Source: Monosporascus cannonballus
Lineage: Eukaryota; Ascomycota; Sordariomycetes; Xylariales
Direction: 5' to 3'
Assembly (NCBI GenBank): GCA_004154925.1
Contig: QJNS01000180.1
Location: 7,905 to 71,904, forward strand
Length of the DNA: 64,000 nucleotides
In this document: positions 20,758 through 34,645 of the stretch, piece after piece
How the letters are laid out: every line of letters starts with the position of its first letter
Position numbering within the stretch: the first letter of the stretch is position 1
Notes under the pieces: generated by a model
What the model saw: only the letters and a program-made list of their open reading frames with translations
Told to the model about the DNA's origin: nothing
Databases searched by the model: none
Program-made: the position numbers and the translations under genes

Positions 20758-23700
20758 TGTTTATTAGTAAGCAGCCCGAACAACTTATTTATTAGGTTCC
20801 TGATTACCCGGATACTGAAATAAAATCCGAGGAGGAAAAGGAAAAATTTCGCCTTTTTCGTAAGGATATTCTTTGACGACTAGATGTTATAAACGAACGT
20901 ATCCTTTAGCTTGAAAAAGATAATAATGATCTTATGATGTTTTTTAAGTCGTTTATAAGAAACTTAAAGAGAAAGAAAAAGCTTTCGAAATCGGGAAGCT
21001 TTTTCGAATAAGCCAGGTTATTTAGCTAAATTCTATTAAAAAGTTAAGAAAGGTTTTTAAATTTTCTAAATCAAAAAATTTTAACGGAACCTTAATTAAG
21101 TGATAATTATTTTTGATTTAATATTAAGTATATTTCGGCTATTTTCTTATTCGATTTGTTACGTTTATTATACGAATCGAATTTGCAATCGGACGATTTA
21201 CCGGAAATACGGTTATTTAGTTTAAGTTCGTTATGAGAAAATACGTTACCCTGCCGGTCGAAAAACGAAATCCAAAAGTAATGCAAATTTATAACGATGA
21301 TAAATAATTTAAGTAAATATTAACGAAGGTTTTCAAAATAATAAACGAAAAAATAAAAGCCGAAATGCTGATTTAGCAGTTACGATAAAAGGGATTAATA
21401 TCCAGTTACGGCAGTACGTTGGTTTAATTAGCCGCTAAGTTAAATTGGGAATAAGAAGTATTAATGGCCAAATTTTTCGACGGCCTGAAAAAAATGTAAA
21501 AAAAGCTTTTTAAGTTTAATTGGCCTGATTATTTATCGAATTATATCGTTATAGCAATTAAGATTAACGATCAATAATACATATGGCGTATTAAAGACAT
21601 TAAAGGAAAAAATAATAACAAATTCCGATATATGGCTAATACTAACGTTTTTTGACGCAGTAATATTTTTTACGGCACGGAATTAAAACTTATAGAACTA
21701 GGAGTTACTTATAGGAAGGATTAAAGTTAGATTAAATGCTATAATTGCAACAAAATGGGATATAAGGTATTGCGGTATAAAGTATTTAAGAAACCTTATT
21801 AAGATAATTAAAAACTAATACTTGAGGAATAATACAGAAAAAATTAAAAGGACGAAGGCAAATTTATTAACATAATTCAGTCTAAATACATATCAGGTTC
21901 CTTATAACGAAAAATTTAATAAGGAATGCGAAAAGCTAGAAAGCTGGCTTAATAAATATTGTGAGCATAATAAGAAATGTTATAAGAATAATTACGCAAA
22001 TATTAAAATTGGACAAAAAACGTTTATCCCGGAACCCCTAATCGATACAGCAGAATATATGCCATATATTGTCGACGACGAAAATATCCCGATTACGAAA
22101 AATGAAAATAATATATTTACGTACGAATTACCCGTATATATTACGAAAAATTCGACTTTTCAAACCGTACCGGAAATAACAAGGACGATAAACAATAATA
22201 TCGACATTTTCGAACTATAGCTCCAGGAAATATCCAGTAATTGGCCGAAATAAAAAGCTAGCCCGAAAAAAGTAATACCTGTAGGAAAACTCTTTTTGTT
22301 ATTATAGATAATATAATCATTACACGGAAAAGAAATTAATCCAGCGTACGGTAAAAAAGCATTACCAGAAAATTATTACGGATTGTTATTTTTAGTTAGT
22401 ATTTATTATAAATCCTTAAAAAAGGAAATGTATTAAGGAAAAAATATGTTAGTTTATAGGAAATCTTTAAAATAACAATTAGGACGACGTATAATGGGAT
22501 ATAATCGCAAATATAAAAAAATAATTTATTCGATAGGGAAAAAACCTGTAACAAAATTAAAAATAGCTAATAAAGCTCGAAAGAATAATATGCCGGCAAT
22601 CACGACAAATACAGTAACTTAATACGTTAAACGAAGAAATATAAGTAAAGTTCGATAAATTCAAACAGGAATTAAAAGAAAAAGGTTACTTATAAAAAAG
22701 CTATAGGATGACGAAATTATAAAAAAGTTAAAAAGAATTCCCGAAAAAGGCTTTAAACGTGATAATAGGAAACGTTAATAACTTTATTACTTTGGATATA
22801 CGAATCGAAACGTATTGGTACACCGTAATAATGGATTGCGGAATTTTAGGCGGAAATTATATTGTACCGGATATGGTAAATAAGTTTATATTATTATAGA
22901 AATACAAGTTAAAATCTTACATAATAACAAATGCCGAAAGTTAGGAATTTGTTTATAATAATAGAAAAATTATATACGAAATTAATTACTCTAAGATTTT
23001 TATTTAAGGACGATACCAGATAATTAATTTCGATATCGTTTTATTCGAGAATTACGATATGATTTTAGGATTATTATAGATACGCCAGTACGGAATTTTA
23101 ATTAATAACAAAATTAGTTAAGTAAAGTTTACCTTATACTTTATTAACAAATAAAACAAAATTAAAATTTTAATATTCGATCGATAATGGTAACGAATGT
23201 AAATATTAGGATACGACAGAAACTTTATTATCTATAAGAATAAAATATAAGAAAAAAAACGGGTATTAAAAATATAATGTATTATTATTATTATTAAAAC
23301 GAAGTTAAAACAATTAAATAACGATCTGAAATAATACGGTTAGTAGCTTAAAACAATTCGAAGATTTAATTAATAGGTTATTATAGTACTATAAATAAAA
23401 ATAGCTTTTTAAAAAGGAATTCGATACGAAATTATTAAAATATAACAAATGGGATTATGAAATAATTTTTAAAAAGAATCTTTAATAAAATTTTACTTTA
23501 TTTATAACCCTAGCAAAAATAAGTTACGTATTTTTAAAGAATACCTGGAAAATCGGCTATAAAAAGGATAGATTCGACTTTCGAACTTATTAATAGGATA
23601 TCTTATGTTTTTCGTGCCGAAACGGAACGAAAAATTACGATTTGTAATTAATTATTAATAATTAAACGATATTACTATTAAGGATTAAATATTATTACCC

Positions 23701-26090
23701 TTAATTACGGAAATAAAAGACCAATTTTATAGAGCTAAATAATTTATAGCATTTGATTTCAGAAATGGATATAACTTTATTAAAATTAAGAAAAGATAAG
23801 AATAAAAAATAATCTTTAGAACAAAATACGGACTGTTTAAGTGTATAGTTACGCCAATAGGACTTACGAACGTACTAGTAATTTTCCAACGGATAATAAA
23901 TTATTTGTAACGAAAATACCTCGATGTTTTCGTTATTTGTTATTTTAATAATATTTTTATTTTTTCGAAAATGAAAAAAATACACGTAAAATACGTTTAT
24001 AAAATTCTTTAAGCTTTATAAGATGTAAGGTTATTCGTTAATGCAAAAAAAAGTTAATTTTACAAATAAGAAGTAAAATATTTGGGATATATTATTATCT
24101 TAAGATATATTAGGATGGACTTTAAGAAAATTGCTATAATTATAGAATAGCAAACGTTAACGATAATTAAAAAAGTACAGGTATTTCTTAGATTTGCTAA
24201 TTATTATAAAAAGTTTATTCGAAACTTTAACAAAATAATTATACCCCAAATAAAACTTATAAAGAAAAAAAAGTTTAAATAGACGTTAGATATAAAAAAA
24301 GCATTTCAGAAAATTAAGGATGTAATTATTAACGAGCCAATATTAATTATGGACGGTTTAAACCGCCTTATTAAATTAAAACCCGATATTTCAGATTAAG
24401 TATTAGGCGTAATGATTAAATAACGAGATAATTAAGGTAAATTGCACCTTATTATATTCTTTTCGTATAAATTAAAAAGAACCGAGCTTAATTACAGTAT
24501 TCCAAATAAGGAATTTGTGGCCATTATTATGGCATTTCCAGAATTCGGGTATTTCCTAAAAGGAAATTTGCACCAGGTTAAGATTTATACGGATTATCAA
24601 AATTTTACCCGATTTATTATAACTAAAAAGTTTATAGGATAATAATTTTGCTATGTAAAAGAATTAGCGAATTTCGATTTCGTTATTATTTGCAAAAAAT
24701 ATCTATGCCCGCAACAAATTGCACCAATTTGGGCAGTATCTTATAATATATATCAGAAAATCTAGTAATATAACGACGGTTTTCCAGAAAACCAAAAAAC
24801 GAACAAGATATAAGTTCTAAAAGAATACCAGAAGGATTTAATACGAAAAATATACGAATATTAATTATACGGATATCCAGAAATCCATAAAACCCTAAAA
24901 CGGCTTTAACGTACATGTTTTTTTTCCTAAAATAAAATTAACGATATAGAAAATTATATAATAATACGATATTTACGCTAAGGCGAAAACGCGACGATAT
25001 AAGCTATACGGAGGATTACAGCTATTATTAGTCGTAAAGCAACCATAATATTCAGTTATATTTAACTTTATTACTAAATTTCTTATATTAAAAGATCCAA
25101 TTACAGGAATATATTACGATAATATTTTCCTAATCGTCGACTGATTTACGAAATCATTCTATTTTTTACTATATTATAAAGATATAAATATCGAACAAAT
25201 AATATACATTTTTTAAAAATATATTTTTAATGTATACGAATTATTTATCGAAATTATTTTAAATAAAGAATTAATATTTGCATTAAAGTTTTGGCAAGGC
25301 CTAATAAAATAAATCGGCTTAAATCATAAATTATTCAGCGTATTTAAACCTTAGATAAATAAATATATAAAACGAATAAATTAAATTTTAAAAATTTACT
25401 TACGATATTATATTAATTACGAATAAAATAATTGAAATAAAAAAGTATTCATTGTTTAATTAGTTTATAATATTAAGTACTACGAAAATATCAAAATAAT
25501 ATTAATAAATGTAAATTTTGGTTTTATTTTAAAAATTTACGTAAACGTACGTAACGATAATTTAATTAATATCAAAATAATCCTTACATTAAAATAATTT
25601 CAATAATCATATCAAGATATAAAAACAAAATTAAAATTTGTATAGAATTAAATAATTAAGTATTATAATCAGAAAAAATTAAAAGGACTAATTTTCGAAA
25701 AAAAGAAATGATTTTTTTATTACAAAAAACATTTAAATAAAATAACTTAATAAACAATTTGATTTTAAATATATCGGTTTATATAAATTTATCAAAAAAA
25801 TCTTAAAAAATAATTACTAATTAAAACTTTTACGAAAAGATAAATTTTATTTAATTTTTTACGTTTTTTTATTCGAGTTAATAACGGATATAATCAAAAT
25901 ATATATAGTACAAAACGACGTAAAAGTAAAAGACGGATAAACGTACGAAATGAAAAAAAATATTCGATATACGAAAACAAAACGGATTTATCCAGTACCT
26001 GATCAAATGAAAAAAGTACCCGGATTTCGAAAACACCTAGAAATCTGCTAAAAACCTTATTGGCGCCTAACGTCTATTAAAGAACTTTAA
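20758..26090 (+). pseudogene. Gypsy-1 gag-pol relic
   Basis: A degenerate polyprotein readable in pieces. Gag starts near ATG 20,758 and includes a zinc knuckle at 21,737-21,778 read as CYNCNKMGYKVLRY, where His and the last Cys have become Tyr. A protease-like MDCGILGG lies near 22,830. RT carries YFNN in place of YLDD at 23,941-23,952. RNase H-like sequence is at 24,300-24,640, including ELNYSIPNKEFVAIIMAF. Integrase core is near 24,830-25,640 (DFITKFLILKDPITGIYYDN). A chromodomain-like tail is near 25,945-26,090. The substitutions removing the catalytic aspartates, the His and the Cys are all G-to-A or C-to-T changes. No functional product is possible. Confidence 0.85.
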
Positions 26091-26264
26091 TTAATAATAA
26101 CAAAGCTACCCAAGATAATAACATTTTAGTCTATAAGATTCAGAGAAGGAAATCCTTGGTCCACCGTATTCTAATTAATAACATTTATCTTATCTAAAGC
26201 TTATACTTCGACCACAGACTTTATTTTTAACTGCGTAAAGTTATTGGAATTATCCAGGGATTAA

Positions 26265-26292
26265 AGGGTACGATTAATAAATTTCGTACCCT
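26265..26292. repeat. Perfect 9-bp hairpin in the Gypsy-1 3' region
   Basis: AGGGTACGA at 26,265-26,273 is the reverse complement of 26,284-26,292, with a 10-base AT loop. It lies between the chromodomain and 3' LTR. The role is unknown. Confidence 0.7.
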
Positions 26293-26445
26293 GGGATTAA
26301 TAATGCTGGCGCTAATAACATATACGAAAAAAATGCGTAAAAGCTTCGGACAAAGATTTTTCGGCCGTTAACTTTTTTTTTTAATTTTTTCGATTTTGCG
26401 ATATAACGGTTAATTATAAAAATAGGGACTTTTATCCCGTCATAC

Positions 26446-26864
26446 TGTAACGAACCTATCATACATCCACCTGGAGGTATGAACAGTATCCGAAAAGGGT
26501 CTTGATTTGCAGGTAACAATAAGGCGAGGAATAATTCAGTATGTTCGTTAAGGAGATTTCAAGGTACTTCTCTCTTAATCAAAGAACGGTACAGTTGCCT
26601 CTGGCTAAAAGCTTAGATTGATAGCTAAGGAGCGAAAAACTAAATAGGTGGCTATTTACATAGGAAACCTGAAATCTTATACCTCCTTCCGTTCTACTGG
26701 TGTAATACTGATCTCTTGGATCTATTAAATCATTCAGATTACCATAATCTGTGTGATTTAATAGATCAGTTAGATCATTCTAAGTTACGTGACTTAGAGT
26801 GTGGAGCTTCCCTCTTCTGCAGCCCTGGGGCCTCCAGAACGGGTCTACTCGGGGATCCGTAACA
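26446..26864. mobile_element. Solo LTR (419 bp) of the Gypsy-3-related family inside Gypsy-1
   Basis: It starts TGTAACGAACC and ends CCGTAACA, with TSD CATAC at 26,441-26,445 and 26,865-26,869. The left 230 bp resembles the Gypsy-3 LTR, but the right half is unrelated and carries a long hairpin (26,719-26,767). Composition is near normal, so it inserted after most RIP of its host or was spared. No internal region remains, as expected after LTR-LTR recombination. Confidence 0.88.
26719..26767. repeat. 14-bp perfect inverted repeat with nested hairpin
   Basis: GATCTATTAAATCA (26,719-26,732) is perfectly inverted at 26,754-26,767. The 21-base loop contains a second inverted pair (CAGATT/AATCTG). 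It could form a cruciform or an RNA hairpin in the LTR transcript. Confidence 0.85.
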
Positions 26865-27125
26865 CATACGAATAACCCCGAAAAATATATTCCTTATAAC
26901 GAGAAACCCCGTCCATTATTTAGCAATTAAGCTACCGAGCAAAACAAAAAAAATAGGGTATTACGTTAAAACCTTCGAATTTAATTAAATTAACCAGGGC
27001 AAGTTATTATTCGGATTTACGAGAACGACGTTTAGATATACCGGAAAACATATTAAATAAATACAGAAGGCTTACCGAAAAAAAAAAGAAATCTTGAAAA
27101 CAAAATTTATAAAGGGAGAAAATTA

Positions 27126-27477
27126 TGTTACAGCCTAACGAGCCACGGTTTCCAGAAACGGCCTGTCGTAACCCAACCACAAACGCATAATAGAGAAAGT
27201 TACGTAATAAATTACTAATTCACTAGTGATAAGCCAGTAAGCCGGATCACCAACTTATTATTAGTAAGCCAATAAGCCGGATTATTAACTTACTGGTAAT
27301 AATCCAGTTAACAAAATCAAAATATATGCGGTTATTATTTCCATAATTTAGATAACTTTAGCTTGCAATATAATATCATTATCCAAAGCATTTTTGGAAT
27401 TACGAGACGTAACACGATTACTGTATCTATTGCTCAGATTCCCACGATATTTCTACTAATATAAACCCGTACGACTA
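27126..27477 (+). repeat. Gypsy-1 3' LTR, left part
   Basis: This starts TGTTACAGCC and matches the 5' LTR, and is better preserved than it. It is cut at 27,477 by the Fot1/pogo insertion; the missing end is at 36,059-36,097. Confidence 0.88.
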
Positions 27478-28284
27478 ACCTCGGACCCCACATAATAAAT
27501 GACCTTAATAATGAATAGGGAAAACATATCCAAAATCATAGTAACCTACATATTTCAAAGCCTTTTAATAACGCAACAGCGTATTTCTTGATAAAATGAA
27601 GTTATTTAGGCTATTTAACTTTGCGTTGCCTTTTTTTAGCAGGCTGCTTTTTAATATAACTGTTAATTAGGACCTGATCGTCAGCTTCTATAAGTTTTAA
27701 ATGCTTAATAACTTTATCCTTAGCCGACCGAATATTTAATAAATTCGCAAAAATCTTATTCGGTTATTTAATAATAATTTGGCATTTACGACCTTTGTAT
27801 TTTTCGAGTTTCGTTCGTAAAAGTTAATTATTATGGCAGAAAATAACGTTTTCGGTATTAAGATTATTAAGCTCTTTAGCAGCTTTAGTTATTATTTTCC
27901 GTATATCGCAAAATGCTTCCGCCTAATTACGTAAGGCTGTTCGCATATTTTTCCGTAACTTTAGAGCCCTATAAAAATATATATATAATTTCGTTTTGGC
28001 TGTTAATTACTTATTCCGGGGATGTTTTCGGTTTAGAGGTTGGCTGGGGTGCTATTTCGGGGTTTTCTAATACCATTTCGGGTTTAAAAGGAAATAAGCC
28101 GGTATAACATTATCCAGCTTTAATATTTTTGTCGGTAAAGGCGATTTCGGCAGTTTCGCGATACGTTTTTAGCATACGGCGTTTGTATTCGGAAATTATT
28201 ATAAATAATCCGCCGGCCTCCTATAAAACGATACGATATTTCTTTTTAAATACGGAAAATACGGTAACGTCAAATAGCTAAAGG

Positions 28285-28666
28285 TGTTATAACCCAAGCT
28301 AGCTGGGCCTGCGAAAACGGTCCAGCCAAGATCACAAAGCTACGCTAGTTCAGGGTCACGTAATCAGTGTTTAGCGGGTCTTAACTGAGCACGATTAAGC
28401 ACGATTAAACAGTACTGAATAACCGTTCAACAAGGTTCTGCTAAGCAGAGATAAGTAGTAATAAAGGAATTAGGATATATACGTTTATTATTTCCATAAT
28501 TTAACTAGCTTCAGCTTGCAATATAATATTGTTACCTAAGGTACTTTTAGTATTACGAGATATGATACGTTACTATATTTATTGTTTAGATTCCCACGAT
28601 ACTTTTGTTAACATAAACCCGTTAACTTAAGGTTTAATAGTTGGTTAAACCGCATAGTTTGTTATA
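28285..28666 (+). repeat. Gypsy-2 5' LTR (382 bp)
   Basis: Begins TGTTATAACCC and ends TTTGTTATA. It has the same length as the 3' copy, with differences that are mostly C/T or G/A. Confidence 0.9.
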
Positions 28667-28726
28667 CGTTACAAGCTTTTGTTCAATAATACCGTCAGAT
28701 TCTGAGCAATATTTAATACTGTCAAA

Positions 28727-31700
28727 ATGTCGACCAGCGCTTAAGAAACCCCTATTCAGTAACTTTAGATTCGGATTCGGGAGCTGGAAAGAGAAATTCG
28801 ATAACTTAGGGTTATGTTATTTGCTTAAACCTTTTTCGCCCGTATAAAACTTAAAAAGCCGGAACGTTATAACGGAAAAGGTAACTTTTAAACCTTTTTA
28901 ATTTAGATACGAGTTTACCTTCGTTTTTTGGACTTTAGTAATTTAGCGGATATGGTCCTAGCAGTGGAAATATACCTAACGGGAAATGTAACTAATTAAT
29001 TTAAGTTTATTATGAGAAATTTCCTAAAAGTAAAAAAACCTAATAAAAAGGATTTTACTAATAAAATCTTTTTATTTTATATTAATTTCGAAAATAATAT
29101 ATGCGATAATTTTAATAATCCGGATAAAAAACGATTTACGGCTTAATAACTTTTATAATTTCGATAAAAAAGATTTATATCTAAGTATGCCGTAATTTTT
29201 AAAAGTTTTGCGGTTAAGGCGGGATAAAAAGACGACGAAATCGACATTTTTATTAATATATTTTATAAAAAATTAAAGAATATTATAAAAAATAAAATTA
29301 TTCGGATTAAACGATTAATTACCCTGGACCGGTATATCGTAAAGGTAATCAAAATCGATAATCGACAATTTGAAAAACGATAAGAGAAAAAAAGATAATA
29401 TGCTTTACGTTTGGGATATAATAAGTTTAATTAAGAAAAAAAACGAAACGCACCCTTTATTTTTTACGGAATGGCGCCAGAACTTATGGAATTCGGCGTT
29501 ACCCACAGATAAGATTAGAGCCAGATTAAGTGCTTTAATTATAGCAAGATGAGATATAAGGTTTATAAATATAGAAAACCTAAGAAACCACGATAAAATA
29601 ACTAGACCCCTATACCGGAAGAACAAACCAGAAATAATTAAGGAAACGATAACAAAGTTATTAATATAATTTAAACCAAGTATATATTAGGCCCATAGCA
29701 AAAGGTCTAATAAAAACCGTTACGATAAGAAATTCGACGAAAAATACGAAAAACCAAAAAACTGGTTTAATAGGTATTACGAACATAGTAAGAAGCGTTA
29801 TAAGGATAGTTACGCGAATACCAGAACTGGATAAAAAAAGTTTGTCCCGAAATACCTGATCGATATGGCAGAATATACGCTATACACTATCGACGACAAG
29901 AATATCCCGATTACGAAAAATGGAAATAACATATTTACGAACGAATTATCCGTATATACTATAAGGGATTCGATTTTCCAAACCGTACCGGAAATAACAA
30001 AAACGATAAGCAATAGTATTAATATTTTCGAACTATAACTCCAGGAAATATTTAATAGCTGGCCGAAAGAGAAAGCTGGCCCAAAAAAATAATACCTATA
30101 AAAAAACCTTTTCTGTTATTATAAATAATAAAATTATTAAACGGAAAAGGAGTTAATCCAGTATATGGTTAAAAAGTATTATTAAAAAGTTATTACGGAC
30201 CTTTATTTTAAATTAGCCTTTACTATAAATTTCCAGGAAAAAAAACCATTAAGGAAAAAATATGTTAGTTTATAAGAGATCTTTAGAACAATAATTAGGA
30301 CGACGTATAATGGGATATAATTGCAAATATAAAAAAATAATTTATTCGATAAAAAAATTGCAAAAGAATTAAAAATAATTAATGGGGCTTAAAGAAACAG
30401 TACGCCGGCAATAACGATAAATATAGCAACTTAACGCGTTAAACGAAAAAATATAAGCAGAATTCGATAAATTCGAACAAAAATTAAAAAAAATTACCTA
30501 TAAAAAAGCTGCAGAATAATGAAACCTAAAAAAATTAAAAGGAATTCCTAAAAAGGGCTTTAAACGCAACGATAAAAGCCGTTAATAACTTTATTATTTT
30601 GGAAATACAAATCGGAACGTATTAATATACCGCAATGGTAAATTACGGAGTTTTGGGCGGGAATTATATTATATTAAATATAATTAATAAGTTTAAATTG
30701 CTATAAAGATACAAATTAAAACCTTATAGAGCGACAAATGCCGAAAATCAAAAATTCGCTTACGATAACGAAAAAGTTATACGCGAAATTAATTATTTCG
30801 AAATTTTTGTCTAAAAACGATATTAAATAATTAATTTCGATATCGTTTTATTTGGAAATTACGATATGATTTTAGGATTATTATGGATACGTTAATACGA
30901 AGTTTTAATTAATGAAAAGATTAGCCAGGTAAAGTTTATTTTATATTTTATGAATAGATAAAAAAAGAAAAATTTAAGATTTTAATATTTAATATTTAAT
31001 TAATAATAATAACGAATACAGGTATAAGGATACGATAAATACCTTATTATTTAAAGGAATAAGATATAAAAAAACGGGCATAAAAAATATAACGTATCGT
31101 TATTATTATTAAAGCGATATTAAAGTAATTAAATAACGATTTAAAATAACAAGAATAACAGCTTTAAAAATTAGAAAATCTAATTAATATATTATTATAA
31201 TACTATAAATACAAATAACGTTTTAAAAAAAAACTTAATACGAAGTTATCAAAATATAACGAATAAGATTATAAAATAATTTTTAAAAAAGGATTTTCGA
31301 TAAAGTTTTACCTTATTTACAATTTTAATGGAAACGAATTACGTATTTTCAAAAAATATCTAAAAAATCGGCTATAAAAAATGGATTCGATTTTCGAAAT
31401 CGCCAGCAGAATACCATATATTTTTCGTATCTAAAAAAAATGGAAAATTACGACTTATAATTAATTATGGACAATTAAATAATATTACTATTAAAAATTA
31501 AATATTATTACCTTTAATTACGGAAATAAAAAACTAATTTTACGAAATTAAATGGTTTACAGTATTCGATTTTATAAATAGATATAACCTTATTAGAATT
31601 AAGAAAAAATACGAATAAAAATAATTTTTAAAACGAAATACGAATTGTTTAAGTATTTAGTTATACTAATAGGATTTACGAATGTATTAATAACTTTTTA

Positions 31701-33997
31701 ACGAATAATTAATTATATATTACAAAAATACTTCGATATTTTTGTCGTTTGCTATTTCGACGACATTTTTATTTTCTCGGAGATAAAAAAAATATACGTA
31801 AAATACGTTTATAAAAGTTTTTTTAAATTTAATAAGACCTAAGGTTATTTGTTAATACGGAAAAAAATTAATTTTATATATATGAAGTAAAATATCTAAA
31901 ATATATTATTACTCCAGAATATATTAAAATAGACCTTAAGAAAATTGTTACAGTTACAAAATAACAAAGGTTAATAATAATTAAGGAGGTACAGGCATTC
32001 TTTGGATTCGCTAATTACTACAGGAAATTTATTCGAAATTTTAGTAAAATAGCTATATCTTTAACGAATTTTACGAAAAAAAAAGAATTTAAATAGACAC
32101 CAAATATAGAAAAAGTATTTTAAGATATTAAGGATATAATTATTAACGAGCTAATACTAATTATATACAATTTAAACCGTTTCGTTAAGCTAAAAACCGA
32201 TATTTCGGATTACGTGTTAGGCGTAATAATCGGATAACAAAATAATTAAGGCAAATTATATCTTATTACATTTTTTTCGTATAAATTAAAAAAAGCCGAA
32301 TTTAATTACGGCATTCCAAATAAAAAATTTATGACTATTATTATAATATTTTGAAAATTTAGGCATTTCCTGAAAGGAAATTTATACTAGATTAAGGTTT
32401 ATACGGATTATCAGAATTTTACCCGATTTATTACGACCAAAAAACTTATAAGACAATAATTGATATATGTAAAAAAATTGGCGAATTTCGATTTCGTTAT
32501 TATTTATAAAAAAGAATCAAAAAATAACAAAGCAAATACTTTAAATAAACGATCAAACCTTAAAGAAAAATTGGTTAAAGTTAGCTATATAATTTTTGAT
32601 ATTATTACAAAAAGATATTTACATTTATAATAAATTGCGACAATTAGGGCAGTACTTTTTAATATGCATGAGAAAATCCAGTAATATAACGATAATTTCT
32701 CAGAAAACCAAAAAACGGATAAGATATAAATTCTAAAGGAATACCAGAAAAATCTAATACGAGAAATATACGAATATTAATTATACGGATATCCAGGGAT
32801 TTATAAAACTTTAAAAAGGTTTTAACATATATATTCCTTTTTTAAAATGAAATTAACGATACAAAAAATCATACGGCAATACGATATTTGCGCCAGAACA
32901 AAGGTTCGACGACATAAACCATACGGAAAATTATAATTATTACCAGTTGCAAAGTGATTATGGTATTTAGTTATATTCGACTTTATTACCAAATTTCTTA
33001 TATTAAAAAATTTAATTCCGGGAATATATTACGACAGGAGTTTCGTAATTGTTAATCGATTTACGAAATTTTCTTAATTTTTATTATATTATAAAGATAC
33101 GGATACCAAATAAATAATATATATTCTTTTCAGATATATATTCAGTATATACGGATTATTAATAAAAATTATATCAAATAAAGGATTAATTTTTGCATTT
33201 AAGTTTTGGTAAGGCATTATAACATAAATCGGCCTAAATCATAAATTATTTAACGTATTTAAACCTTAGACGAATAAATAAACAAAACGAATAAATTAAA
33301 TTTTAAAAATTTATTTACAATATTATATTAATTATAAACAGAATAACTGGGTTAAAAAGTTGCTAATCGCTTAATTAATTTATAATATTAATTTTTACGA
33401 AAGTATTAAGATAATACTTGCAAACGCAAATTTTGATTTTATTTCAAAAGTTTATAGAAAAGTACGTAATAACGGTCCAATTAATATAAAAATAATCCTT
33501 ACGTTAAAATAGTTACGATAATTATATTAAGAAATAAAAACGGAACTGGAATTCGTACGAAATTAAATAAATAAATATTATAACCAAAAAAGGTTAAAGG
33601 GATTAATTTTCGAAAAAAGGGAAATAGTCTTTTTCGCTACCAAAAATATTTAAATAAAAAAACCTAACAAAAAACTCGATTTCAAATATATCGGTCTATA
33701 CAAAATAACTAAAAATATTTTAGAAAATAATTATTAATTGGAATTTTTATTAAAAATTAAACTTTATTTAATTTTTTATGGTTTTTTTATTCGAGTTAAT
33801 AGCAAATATAATCAAAATATATACGGTATAAAATAATATAAAAGTAAAAGACGAATAAATATATAAGGTGGAGAAAATTTTCGATATGCGAAAATAAAAC
33901 GGATTTACCTAATATTTGATTAAGTGGAAAAGGTATTCGAATTTCGAAAATACCTGGAAACTTATTAAAAACCTTATTAACGCCTAACGTTTATTAA
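28727..33997 (+). pseudogene. Gypsy-2 gag-pol-chromodomain relic
   Basis: Gag begins near ATG 28,727. The protease region near 30,640 reads MVNYGVLGG, with the catalytic Asp changed to Asn. RT keeps an intact YFDD at 31,753-31,764 within FVVCYFDDIFIFSE. RNase H-like DISDYVLGV lies near 32,200. Integrase is near 32,740-33,540, including RRHKPYG and DFITKFLILKNLIPGIYYD. The chromodomain at 33,866-33,997 reads YKVEKIFDMRK then YLIKWKRYSNFENTWKLIK, a clear match to the chromovirus tail that targets integration to modified chromatin. Many in-frame stops make it inactive. Confidence 0.88.
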
Positions 33998-34079
33998 AAA
34001 AATTTTATTAATAACGACGAAATCACCGGATATAATTATGTCTTAATTAACGTTTTCCAGCGGCTAGGCAGCGCCAGGC

Positions 34080-34640
34080 AGCTTAAGGGAAAGAGCTAAG
34101 GCGGTTAAGAAAGCCTCGGCGTTGGCCTGTTTTTAACGTTCCTGTTTTTTTAGCTTTTTTAGCGACTGTAATTCTCGCTATATTATTTTAACCTTTTTCG
34201 AATGAAAAAACGCTTTTTGTTTTCGAAAACGGATTAACTGCGTAATAACTTCGTTTATTTTTTGTTAATAACGTTTTTGTAATTCCAGAGAACGTTTTTC
34301 CGCAAGTATTTCTTTACGTTTTAAACGTTAATTTTCGATACGAATATTCTTTAAGGAGGATAAGGGAACGTTATTATTATTATAAGGATAATTACGTTTA
34401 ATATACGCCTTATATTTGGAAACGTTTTTTATTATTTTGCATTTTCAGCCTTTGGAAAAGTACAGAGAATACGGCATAATTTCAAAATTGAAATCGTTAA
34501 AAATAAGAAGTAGATTTTGATATTACGTAATGGACGAAGGAACCTGATAACGGTTTTTAATAACGCGGGTCGATATTTTGAAGGAAAAAGGCTTACCAAA
34601 AGAAAAGAAAATCTTAGGGGCAAGATTTGGAAAAAGCGGA
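34080..34640 (-). pseudogene. Antisense coiled-coil reading frame of Gypsy-2
   Basis: Minus strand, opposite to gag-pol, between the chromodomain and 3' LTR. Readable text includes NVPLSSLKNIRIENQRLKR, EILAEKRSLELQKRY and QLIRFRKQKAFF, rich in Lys/Glu/Leu with heptad-like spacing, so probably a coiled coil. It contains a few RIP-type stops. A comparable antisense frame sits at the same place in Gypsy-3. I considered a pogo transposase C-terminus as an alternative; the recurring position makes an element-encoded auxiliary frame more likely. Confidence 0.5.
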
Positions 34641-34645
34641 GATCG

